DNA of 5,436 bases from Actinomycetes bacterium (GTDB lineage Bacteria; Actinomycetota; Acidimicrobiia; Acidimicrobiales; Palsa-688): assembly GCA_021846485.1 (NCBI GenBank), contig JAJZWW010000241.1, positions 1-5,436 on the forward strand. The letters run 5' to 3'. This document shows positions 1 to 5,026 of this stretch, one piece after another; the stretch's first letter is position 1, and every line of letters starts with the position of its first letter. Position numbers and translations under genes: made by a program. Below the pieces are notes generated by a model. The model made no database searches and was not told the origin of the DNA. It saw nothing but the letters and a program-made list of their open reading frames with translations.

Positions 1-267
1 AAGGGCGGTCCCGGCGCCCCAAGCCCACCCTGTCACCGAAAGGTGCAAGCGGATGGCCCAGCGACACAGCCGACCGCGCCAGGGCCGGTAGGTGGAGTCC
101 AAGTCGGTGTCCCCGGCGAGCATCCACGAGCGGTCCTCGAGCCACCAAAGGTCCGCCCAGCCGGCTGCGGCGCCCTCGTCGCAGAGGGGATCGTCGAGGC
201 CTGCGGGCAGCACAGTCGTCGCATGTTGCGGCGTTGCGGCGGTTCGTTCACTCTGACTGCATGCCAT
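1..267 (-). CDS. Possible hypothetical protein, N-terminal part, runs off the left edge
   Basis: An uninterrupted minus-strand frame runs from an ATG at 267 (or a GTG at 213) to the window edge, 89 or 71 codons. The middle looks protein-like: an acidic and aromatic stretch reads DLWWLEDRSWMLAGDTDLDS, with good third-position GC. The final ~30 codons, rich in Trp and Arg, are less convincing, and a neighbouring frame is also open there, so a frameshift or decay is possible. The ATG lies inside the end of vapC1 and overlaps it by 20 nt, which would allow co-translation with the toxin operon. I see no Shine-Dalgarno sequence and do not recognise the family. It could be a partial hypothetical gene, a remnant, or chance open frame in GC-rich DNA. 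Confidence 0.33.
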   Translation of the reverse strand, partial: MACSQSERTAATPQHATTVLPAGLDDPLCDEGAAAGWADLWWLEDRSWMLAGDTDLDSTYRPWRGRLCRWAIRLHLSVTGWAWGAGTAL

Positions 268-706
268 CGGGCTGAACCTGCTCGGCTGCCGGAGCCAGTC
301 CGACGCCGGCCATCTCGACCCCCGACCGCAGCCGCTGGTCCCAAGCGGCAAACAGGAGCTCGTCAGCGCTCACCGCGAGCGCGCTGGCCAGGTGAACCGC
401 ATCGGCACCACGCAACGCGTGCCGCCCGGCCAGCTGACCGGCGTGGATCGCAATCATCTCTGTGAGCTCCACTGGCCGAACGGCCGCCCAGTACCCGTCC
501 CACGCCGCCTCGGCCTGCTGCTGAGCATCGAGATCCAGCCGGTGATCGCGCCCAGCCGCCGCCAGCGCAGCGCGCACCTCGCAGCAGGACAACCGACTGG
601 AGACCGCGGCGTCACATCCGTCCCACAGCGCCGCGGCGATGTCGGAGTCCTCCTCCTCGACGACCAGCTTCACGAAGGCGCTGCTGTCGAAGTAGACGAT
701 CGTCAC
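248..706 (-). CDS. vapC: VapC-family toxin, PIN-domain ribonuclease (TA module 1)
   Basis: This 152-residue protein is the toxin of a type II toxin-antitoxin pair. VapC toxins are Mg2+-dependent RNases that cut tRNA or rRNA when freed from the antitoxin. The PIN-domain layout is complete. It starts with the strand IVYFDSSAFVKL carrying the first catalytic Asp (D7), followed by E43 in the SCCEVRAAL helix, D102 in RGADAVHLASAL and D123 in FAAWDQRL. Length is normal for the family (about 130-150). The GTG start at 706 was chosen because the conserved YFDSSA strand begins directly after it; the open frame extends upstream only as antisense to other genes. There is no clear Shine-Dalgarno. The start lies 8 nt after the antitoxin stop, so translational coupling is likely. 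All four acidic residues are kept, so the toxin should be active. Its target is unknown. Confidence 0.92.
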   Translation of the reverse strand: MTIVYFDSSAFVKLVVEEEDSDIAAALWDGCDAAVSSRLSCCEVRAALAAAGRDHRLDLDAQQQAEAAWDGYWAAVRPVELTEMIAIHAGQLAGRHALRGADAVHLASALAVSADELLFAAWDQRLRSGVEMAGVGLAPAAEQVQPDGMQSE

Positions 707-714
707 GCCAGACG

Positions 715-978
715 TCAGCGGCGCTGATCTGAGACCAGCTCGGACACTGGCCGGTGCGCATGCACCCGGGAGGCCCCGCTCGCGGTAGGTCGGGCCGCAC
801 GCTGCGGTCGTCCCAACACCCCTTGGCGGGTCAGTTGCTCGAGAAGCGGCGCCGCCTCTACTGCGATCAGGCGGGCCACCGGGATCCCCCGATCGGTGAC
901 CACGACCTCCTCGCCGCCCCGGGCCCGCTCGATCCAGGCCGCTAGCTCGGCCCGCAACACGCTCACGGCGACGTCCAC
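715..978 (-). CDS. vapB: Phd/YefM-type antitoxin (VapB) of TA module 1
   Basis: This 87-residue protein lies directly upstream of the PIN toxin on the same strand. Residues 1-40 show the Phd/YefM DNA-binding fold pattern: a short VSVLRAELAAWIERAR segment followed by GEEVVVTDRGIPVARL, the hallmark 'VTDRGxPVARL' hairpin of this family. The tail is polar and probably disordered and ends in PVSELVSDQRR, a form typical of the C-terminal toxin-wrapping segment. It should neutralise the VapC at 248-706 and repress its own operon as a complex. The GTG start at 978 is chosen because the family's N-terminus begins there. No Shine-Dalgarno precedes it, but a TACGCT -10-like hexamer ends 7 nt upstream, consistent with a leaderless transcript (inference). 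Confidence 0.87.
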   Translation of the reverse strand: MDVAVSVLRAELAAWIERARGGEEVVVTDRGIPVARLIAVEAAPLLEQLTRQGVLGRPQRAARPTASGASRVHAHRPVSELVSDQRR

Positions 979-985
979 ATCCCAG

Positions 986-1015
986 AGCGTACAACCTGGG
1001 GACAGTGAGTTGTAC
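986..1015 (-). promoter_or_regulatory. Candidate promoter and autoregulatory operator of TA module 1
   Basis: A perfect 7-bp inverted repeat, GTACAAC at 989-995 and GTTGTAC at 1009-1015, is separated by 13 bp, so the half-sites sit 20 bp (about two helical turns) apart. Read on the minus strand, the arm nearer the gene overlaps a -10-like TACGCT (991-986), 7 nt before the antitoxin GTG. The far arm covers the place where a -35 would lie, with a 17-nt spacer. This is the arrangement expected for repression by the VapB-VapC complex. No good -35 consensus is visible, so promoter strength may depend on the -10. The repeat is read directly; its function is inferred. Confidence 0.45.
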
Positions 1016-1057
1016 TTGACTGTCCGTCTTTGGGATCGACAACCGGCACCAACTGTC

Positions 1058-1062
1058 GGAGG
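1058..1062 (+). promoter_or_regulatory. Shine-Dalgarno GGAGG favouring the GTG start at 1072
   Basis: GGAGG ends 9 nt before the in-frame GTG at 1072, ideal spacing, but 18 nt before the in-frame ATG at 1081, which is too far. This makes GTG 1072 the better start of the DinB-like gene. ATG 1081 remains possible through a weak GGTGG at 1071-1075. Confidence 0.5.
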
Positions 1063-1071
1063 ACTGGCGGG

Positions 1072-1569
1072 GTGGCGGCCATGACCGATCCCGCACCTGA
1101 TATCGACGACCGCCACCCCGCGGACGTCGTGACCGCCATGGTGGACTACGTGCTCGACCCCGCCGAAACCTGGCCGCGGTGGGACCTCCAGCCGATCGAG
1201 GTTCCCGTCGAGGGAGAACCGCCCCGGGTGTACACGCCGCACAAGGCGGTGCGGCGAGTCGCGGACCACCTCCTCGACCACCTCGCTGAGATCGAGGCGC
1301 GCCTCGCCGGCCGGCCGACGGAGCCAGATCGCTGGCACGGCTCGTCAGTGACCACGGCCAGCGACCTCGCGCAGTTCACCCACGACGATCTTGACGAGGC
1401 CAAGAGCCGGCTGCGCCGCCTGGCCCTGATCAGAAAGGGCCTCGGAGGTCTCGGGCTGCTCTACGGGTCTCACGGCGAGCACCCGGTAGCCGACGTGGCC
1501 GTCGAGAAGGCACCTGCACGCCGGGCATCGGGGGCCGTCCTCAACGGTCGGCCAGTCCGCGAACTGTGA
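1072..1569 (+). CDS. DinB-like protein, apparently C-terminally truncated
   Basis: The 165-residue product (162 from the ATG at 1081) has a well-behaved N-terminal part. The segment from about 55 to 80, YTPHKAVRRVADHLLDHLAEIEARLAG in two overlapping pieces (YTPHKAVRRVADH, then HLLDHLAEIEARLAG), and a second helix at 103-120 (THDDLDEAKSRLRRLALI) resemble actinobacterial proteins of the DinB/YfiT four-helix-bundle superfamily, whose members are often metal-binding or thiol-dependent enzymes. My assignment rests on remembered sequence style, not on a search. After about residue 121 the pattern breaks into a Gly/Arg/Ala-rich tail with poorer codon bias (about 73% G/C in third positions over the last 45 codons). 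The second half of the bundle, with its expected later helices, is missing. The last 29 nt overlap vapC2 convergently. It is probably a decayed or rearranged gene, but expression of a short form cannot be excluded. Confidence 0.58.
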   Translation: MAAMTDPAPDIDDRHPADVVTAMVDYVLDPAETWPRWDLQPIEVPVEGEPPRVYTPHKAVRRVADHLLDHLAEIEARLAGRPTEPDRWHGSSVTTASDLAQFTHDDLDEAKSRLRRLALIRKGLGGLGLLYGSHGEHPVADVAVEKAPARRASGAVLNGRPVREL

Positions 1570-1957
1570 TGCCGCTTCCCGGCGGGGTCAGTGCTTCCAT
1601 GTCGCCCACATCTCCAGAGAGGATGAGCCCGCCACCCTCCATCGCGCAGCTCGCCACGACCGTGGCGTCGACGTGGTGCTCTGATCCGCGGCCGGCCGCC
1701 GCCAACAGGTGGCCCACCCGCCGTGCGAGCGAGCGGTCGGTGTCCGCGATGCCGACACCGCCCTCGCGAGCGAGGCAGGCGTCGATCGCTGGATCGTGCC
1801 GGGATCCTCGATAACACTCCGCCAGGACTGCTGCCGGCACGACCACGTCGATCCGCTCGAGCACCGCAGCAGTGAGAGCAGCCCGAACCGCGGCGTCATG
1901 GCGCCCGCCCCTGGCCAAGGCCGACAGCGCCTCTGCGTCGAGGACGACGCAACTCAT
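1541..1957 (-). CDS. vapC: VapC-family toxin, PIN-domain ribonuclease (TA module 2)
   Basis: This is a 138-residue PIN-domain toxin, not closely similar to the VapC at 248-706. Catalytic acids appear in order: D7 in CVVLDAEALSALA, E47 in VLAECYRG, D97 in HHVDATVVASCA, and D116 with D119 in LILSGDVGDMEAL. This is a complete PIN active site at normal family length. It should be an RNase inhibited by the ribbon-helix-helix protein encoded just upstream. The ATG at 1957 overlaps the antitoxin stop in an ATGA (1957-1954), the classic sign of coupled translation and equal dosing. The 3' end runs convergently 29 nt into the truncated DinB-like gene. The RNA target cannot be told from sequence. Confidence 0.92.
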   Translation of the reverse strand: MSCVVLDAEALSALARGGRHDAAVRAALTAAVLERIDVVVPAAVLAECYRGSRHDPAIDACLAREGGVGIADTDRSLARRVGHLLAAAGRGSEHHVDATVVASCAMEGGGLILSGDVGDMEALTPPGSGITVRGLADR

Positions 1958-2181
1958 CGCAACATGCGCCGGTACTCGGCGACCCGCTCGTCGTCAACGG
2001 GGCCTCGCTCAGCTTCCATGCGGCTCAGCAGGCCAGAGAGCGCGCTCAGCCGCTGGCGTCGATCGACCTCCTCGCGCAGGATCGTGTTGACGGTGTATGA
2101 CAGAGCCCTGTCATCGTCGCCCAGCGCATCGACCAGCTCGGGATCCAGGGTGAGGGTCTTCCGCACCTTCGCTGTGCTCAT
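1954..2181 (-). CDS. vapB: Ribbon-helix-helix antitoxin (VapB/CopG type) of TA module 2
   Basis: This 75-residue antitoxin begins with a β-strand region, KVRKTLTLDPELVDAL (5-20). It is followed by SYTVNTILREEVDRRQRL (28-45), the helix-turn-helix part of a ribbon-helix-helix dimer that inserts its strand into the DNA major groove. The C-terminal helix, ERVAEYRRMLR (65-75), fits the usual toxin-binding segment that fills the PIN active-site groove, with Arg residues able to meet the catalytic acids. It is unrelated to the Phd-type antitoxin of module 1. No Shine-Dalgarno precedes the ATG at 2181. A TAGCAT -10-like hexamer (2193-2188) ends 6 nt before it, so the mRNA may be leaderless (inference). 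Confidence 0.88.
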   Translation of the reverse strand: MSTAKVRKTLTLDPELVDALGDDDRALSYTVNTILREEVDRRQRLSALSGLLSRMEAERGPVDDERVAEYRRMLR

Positions 2182-2206
2182 ACTGGCATGCTACTAAAGT
2201 CATACG
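2179..2206 (-). promoter_or_regulatory. Candidate promoter and operator of TA module 2: three 11-bp-phased TAC repeats
   Basis: On the plus strand TACT occurs at 2181 and 2192 and TACG at 2203, exactly 11 bp apart each time. The longer word CATAC repeats at 2179-2183 and 2201-2205. The palindromes GCATGC (2186-2191) and TACGTA (2203-2208) lie in the same block, which is AT-richer than its surroundings. Ribbon-helix-helix repressors bind short words repeated once per helical turn, so this suits an operator for the antitoxin. It overlaps the TAGCAT -10-like element and the start codon. The repeats are seen; the role is inferred. Confidence 0.42.
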
Positions 2207-2382
2207 TAAGCAGACCGTGGATCCAGACGCCCTCTGGACCGCCAGGTGGTCCCTACGTGATCGGGGTGTGGCCCGTGCCCCCGGCTACCACGCATTCAGG
2301 CCCGCGCCGACAAGCGCTTCGGCGTCCGGCGTCGGCGACACCGTGGGAGCACGCCGAGGCTTCGGCCGAACGTATCCGGACC

Positions 2383-2388
2383 TACGAT
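2383..2388 (+). promoter_or_regulatory. Weak candidate -10 element for the glycosylase-ligase transcript
   Basis: TACGAT matches four of six bases of the -10 consensus and ends 8 nt before the first of two tandem GTG codons (2397, 2400). With no Shine-Dalgarno present, this would suit a leaderless mRNA. The -35 position (TTCGGC at 2361, 16-nt spacer) is poor. Apart from this and the TA operator block, I see nothing definite in the 2207-2396 gap. Confidence 0.25.
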
Positions 2389-2396
2389 CGCCGGCC

Positions 2397-3359
2397 GTGG
2401 TGACCGCCACCGAGCCAGACGACAACGGGACGCCGCTCGAAGCCCGGCTGGCGCTGTCCGGCCCGCTCGATCTCCGCCGGACCCTCGGGCCGCTGCGCCA
2501 CGGCGGTGGGGACCCCTGCGTGCACCTCGACGGCGCGACCCTCTGGAGGGCGACGCGCACCCCGGCCGGCCCGGCCACCCAGGCCCTGGTAGCCGAGCCG
2601 GCAGCCGGGACGCTGCGCTGCTGGGCTTGGGGCCCGGGGGCGACGTGGGTGCTCGACCACCTCGGGGAGCTGGTCGGCGCCCGCGACGACCTCGACACCT
2701 TCGCCGAGCTGCTCGCCCGCCGCCCGCCGGGCTGGCGAGTCGTGGCGGACATGGCCCGCCGCCACCCGGGGTTGCGCATCCCCCGGACCCGGGCGGTGCT
2801 CGAAGCGACCGTGCCCGCAGTGCTCGAGCAGAAGGTCACCCGCGCAGAGGCGACCCGCGGCCACCGCGAACTGGTCCTCGCCCTAGGCGCTCCGGCGCCC
2901 GGGCCGCGCGCCGGTCTGCGCCTCCCGCCGCCTGCCGAGCGGCTGGCGGAGCTCCCCTACTTCTCGATGCACCGCTTCGGCGTCGAACGCAAGCGGGCCG
3001 AGACCATCCGGCGAGTGGCCGTCGCCTCCGCCAGCCTGGAGCAGGCCGCGTCGCTGCCTTCCGCCGACGCCCGGTGCCTCGTGGAGGGCGTACCCGGCGT
3101 CGGGCCATGGACTTCCGCGGAGATGGCGTTCGTAGCCCTCGGGGACGCCGACGCGGTGAGCGTCGGGGACTTTCACCTCCCCAACCAAGTGGCCTGGATG
3201 CTCGCCGGCCGGCCGCGGGGCGACGACCGGTTCTTGCTCGAGCTGCTCGAGGCCTGGCGCGGCCAGCGTGGCCGGGTCGCCCGCCTGCTCATGTCTGGCG
3301 GGGTGACCGCCCCCCGCTTCGGCCCGGGCCAGCCGCTACGTTCGTTCCGGGCCTGCTGA
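2397..3359 (+). CDS. AlkA-like HhH-GPD DNA glycosylase (3-methyladenine DNA glycosylase II family)
   Basis: This enzyme of base-excision repair removes alkylated purines such as 3-methyladenine by cutting the glycosidic bond. Of 320 residues, the N-terminal ~80 (LEARLALSGPLDLRRTLGPL, then GATLWRATRTPAGPAT) form the β-rich AlkA_N-type domain. The helical core carries LEQKVT near 143-148, matching the AlkA 'L..Q.V' helix, and the helix-hairpin-helix GVPGVGPWTSAEMAF at about 231-245. The catalytic Asp is D258 in VGDFHL, placed ~20 residues after the hairpin as in the family. There is no Cys4 cluster, so it is AlkA-like rather than Nth-like. Tandem GTG codons at 2397 and 2400 are the best starts because homology-like sequence begins just after. 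The frame stays open back to a GTG at 2217, but those 60 residues look unconserved and lack an RBS. It lies 17 bp upstream of the ligase gene and diverges from TA module 2. Confidence 0.87.
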   Translation: MVTATEPDDNGTPLEARLALSGPLDLRRTLGPLRHGGGDPCVHLDGATLWRATRTPAGPATQALVAEPAAGTLRCWAWGPGATWVLDHLGELVGARDDLDTFAELLARRPPGWRVVADMARRHPGLRIPRTRAVLEATVPAVLEQKVTRAEATRGHRELVLALGAPAPGPRAGLRLPPPAERLAELPYFSMHRFGVERKRAETIRRVAVASASLEQAASLPSADARCLVEGVPGVGPWTSAEMAFVALGDADAVSVGDFHLPNQVAWMLAGRPRGDDRFLLELLEAWRGQRGRVARLLMSGGVTAPRFGPGQPLRSFRAC

Positions 3360-3365
3360 CCGAAG

Positions 3366-3371
3366 AGGAGG
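3366..3371 (+). promoter_or_regulatory. Shine-Dalgarno AGGAGG that fixes the ligase start
   Basis: A full AGGAGG lies 5 nt before the GTG at 3377, in the 17-nt gap after the glycosylase stop. It is the strongest ribosome-binding site in the window and rules out the 250-codon upstream extension of the same frame, which is a shadow of the glycosylase gene. Confidence 0.8.
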
Positions 3372-3376
3372 TCGTC

Positions 3377-4921
3377 GTGCATCCTGGGATCTTCGCCGGG
3401 CTCGACCCCGACCGGCCGGCGGTCGTGATGGCCGGCAGCGGGAAGGTGGCGACCTACTCCGAGCTCGACGCCGCGGCCAACCGGGCCGCCAGGGTCCTCG
3501 CGGCCGCCGGCGCCCGGCCCGGGGACCACGTCGCCTTCCAGCTCACCAACGGCCCCAGGTTCTTCGAGCTCATGTGGGCCGCCCATCGCTCCGGGCTGGT
3601 CTACACCCCGGTGAGCACCCGGCTCACCGCCGAGGAGAGCGCCTACATCGTCGAGGACTGCGGGGCGCGGGTGCTCGTCGCCGACGCGGCGCTCCCCGAG
3701 CTGCTCGGCGGCCTCTTGGGGGACCGCCTCGGGCCGGGGGTCGCCCGGTTCGTGGCCGGCGGCACTGCCGAGGGGTGGGCCTCCTGGGACGAGGCGGTCG
3801 CCGCCGAGAGCCCCGAGGCTTTTCTCGGGCCCTACGCCGGCGACGACATGCTCTACTCGTCGGGCACGACGGGGCGACCCAAGGGGGTGCTGCACCCCTT
3901 GGGCGAGGTCGCCCTCGACGCCCCCGACGGGGTCACCCAGCTGGCCCGGGCGGCCTTCGGCATGGGCGAGGACACCGTCTACCTCTCTCCCGCGCCGCTC
4001 TACCATGCCGCCCCGCTGCGCTTCACCAGGGCGGTGCAGCGCTGCGGGGGGACGGTGGTGGTCATGGAGCACTTCGACCCCGCCTGGTACCTGGAGCTGG
4101 TTGCCCGCCACCGGGCGACCATGACCCAGCTGGTCCCGACGATGTTCGTGCGGATGCTCAGGCTCCCCGCCGAGGTCCGGGCGGGCGCCGACGTGTCCTC
4201 CCTTCGCTGCGCGCTGCACGCCGCCGCGCCCTGCCCGGTGCCGGTCAAGCGTCGGATGATCGAGTGGTGGGGGCCGATCATCTGGGAGTACTACGCCGGC
4301 ACCGAGGGCAACGGGATGGTCCTGTGCGACTCGGCCCAGTGGCTCGCCCATCCCGGCACGGTCGGCCGGGCGCTCGTGGGCGAGGTCCACGTTGTCGACG
4401 ACGAGCGGGCCGAGGTCCCCCCCGGGACGGTCGGCACGGTGTACTTCGCCGGCGGGGGCGACTTCGAGTACCTCAACGACCCCGACAAGACCGCCGCCGT
4501 CCACCACCCGGCCGGCTGGAGCACCCTCGGCGACGTCGGCTACCTGGACGAAGACGACTTCTTGTACCTGACCGACCGCAAGGCTGACATGATCATCTCC
4601 GGGGGGGTCAACGTCTACCCCCGGGAGGCGGAGGACGTCTTGGTCCTCCACCCCGAGGTGGCCGACGTGGCGGTGCTGGGCGTCCCCGACGCCGACCTGG
4701 GCGAGGCGGTCAAGGCGGTGGTCCAGCCGGTCGACCCGGCCCGTGCCGGCCCGGAGCTGGCCGCCGAGCTGATCGGCTACTGCCGTTCCCGCCTGGCCCA
4801 CTACAAATGCCCCCAGTCGGTCGACTTCGAAGCGGAGCTCCCCCGCCACCCCACCGGCAAGCTCTACAAGCGGCTCCTGCGCGACCGCTACTGGGCTGGG
4901 CGCCCGACCAGCATCCACTGA
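3377..4921 (+). CDS. Acyl-CoA synthetase / AMP-dependent CoA ligase (ANL family, FadD-like)
   Basis: This complete 514-residue ligase activates a carboxylic acid with ATP to an acyl-adenylate and transfers it to CoA. The core motifs are all present. The phosphate-binding loop is LYSSGTTGRPKGV (159-171), the A5-type motif is EYYAGTEG (304-311), and the adenosine-binding region GDVGYLDEDDFLYLTDR (385-401) contains D386 and ends with D400-R401. The hinge runs into RKADMIISGGVNVYP, and the C-terminal catalytic lysine is K495 in HPTGKLYKR. Length is typical for short single-ligase FadD proteins. No signal peptide, carrier-protein domain or membrane segment is visible, so it is a cytoplasmic stand-alone enzyme. 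The substrate cannot be read from sequence; fatty, aromatic or steroid-derived acids are all possible. It probably shares a transcript with the glycosylase upstream (17-bp gap), with its own strong ribosome site. Confidence 0.94.
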   Translation: MHPGIFAGLDPDRPAVVMAGSGKVATYSELDAAANRAARVLAAAGARPGDHVAFQLTNGPRFFELMWAAHRSGLVYTPVSTRLTAEESAYIVEDCGARVLVADAALPELLGGLLGDRLGPGVARFVAGGTAEGWASWDEAVAAESPEAFLGPYAGDDMLYSSGTTGRPKGVLHPLGEVALDAPDGVTQLARAAFGMGEDTVYLSPAPLYHAAPLRFTRAVQRCGGTVVVMEHFDPAWYLELVARHRATMTQLVPTMFVRMLRLPAEVRAGADVSSLRCALHAAAPCPVPVKRRMIEWWGPIIWEYYAGTEGNGMVLCDSAQWLAHPGTVGRALVGEVHVVDDERAEVPPGTVGTVYFAGGGDFEYLNDPDKTAAVHHPAGWSTLGDVGYLDEDDFLYLTDRKADMIISGGVNVYPREAEDVLVLHPEVADVAVLGVPDADLGEAVKAVVQPVDPARAGPELAAELIGYCRSRLAHYKCPQSVDFEAELPRHPTGKLYKRLLRDRYWAGRPTSIH

Positions 4922-4963
4922 CCGCCGGGGTGGCGCTGCCGGGGACCGTTCGGGGGGTGCTCA

Positions 4964-4980
4964 ACCCCGCCCTGCGGGGT
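4964..4980 (+). terminator. Short GC hairpin after the ligase gene, possible terminator without U-tract
   Basis: ACCCCGC (4964-4970) pairs perfectly with GCGGGGT (4974-4980) around a CCT loop, 42 nt after the ligase stop. No T-run follows, so it is not a classical intrinsic terminator. Actinobacterial terminators often lack a good U-tract, and GC-rich sequence gives such hairpins by chance. A competing pairing exists between the G-run at 4952-4957 and the same CCCC. Confidence 0.28.
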
Positions 4981-5026
4981 GCCGATGGCTCAGGTGGTGA
5001 CCCACGGTTTCCCCGTAGGCGAGGCG

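Noticed and set aside
1016..1021. TTGACT as a -35 for the plus-strand DinB-like gene
   Set aside because: The hexamer is good, but nothing at 16-18 nt spacing resembles a -10 element.
707..1096. N-terminal extension of vapC1 through the antitoxin and the divergent promoter
   Set aside because: The extra residues are the shadow of the antitoxin gene, and the PIN strand begins right at the GTG at 706.
1461..1489. Hairpin CTACGGGT / ACCC-G-GTAG between the convergent genes
   Set aside because: The 8-bp stem needs a bulged G and has a 12-nt loop and no T-run, so it is weak as a terminator and near what chance gives at this GC content.
2627..3376. 250-codon upstream extension of the ligase frame
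   Set aside because: It is the Arg/Pro-rich out-of-frame shadow of the glycosylase gene, and the AGGAGG at 3366 fixes the ligase start at 3377.
3574..4587. 337-codon plus-strand frame inside the ligase gene
   Set aside because: Composition is almost only Arg, Gly, Pro and Ala, as expected for the wrong frame of a high-GC gene.
3173..4918. Very long antisense open frame (about 581 codons) opposite the ligase gene
   Set aside because: It mirrors the GC-rich ligase gene. Its translation is a run of Gly/Val/Asp/Arg with no domain pattern, while the plus strand has every ANL motif.
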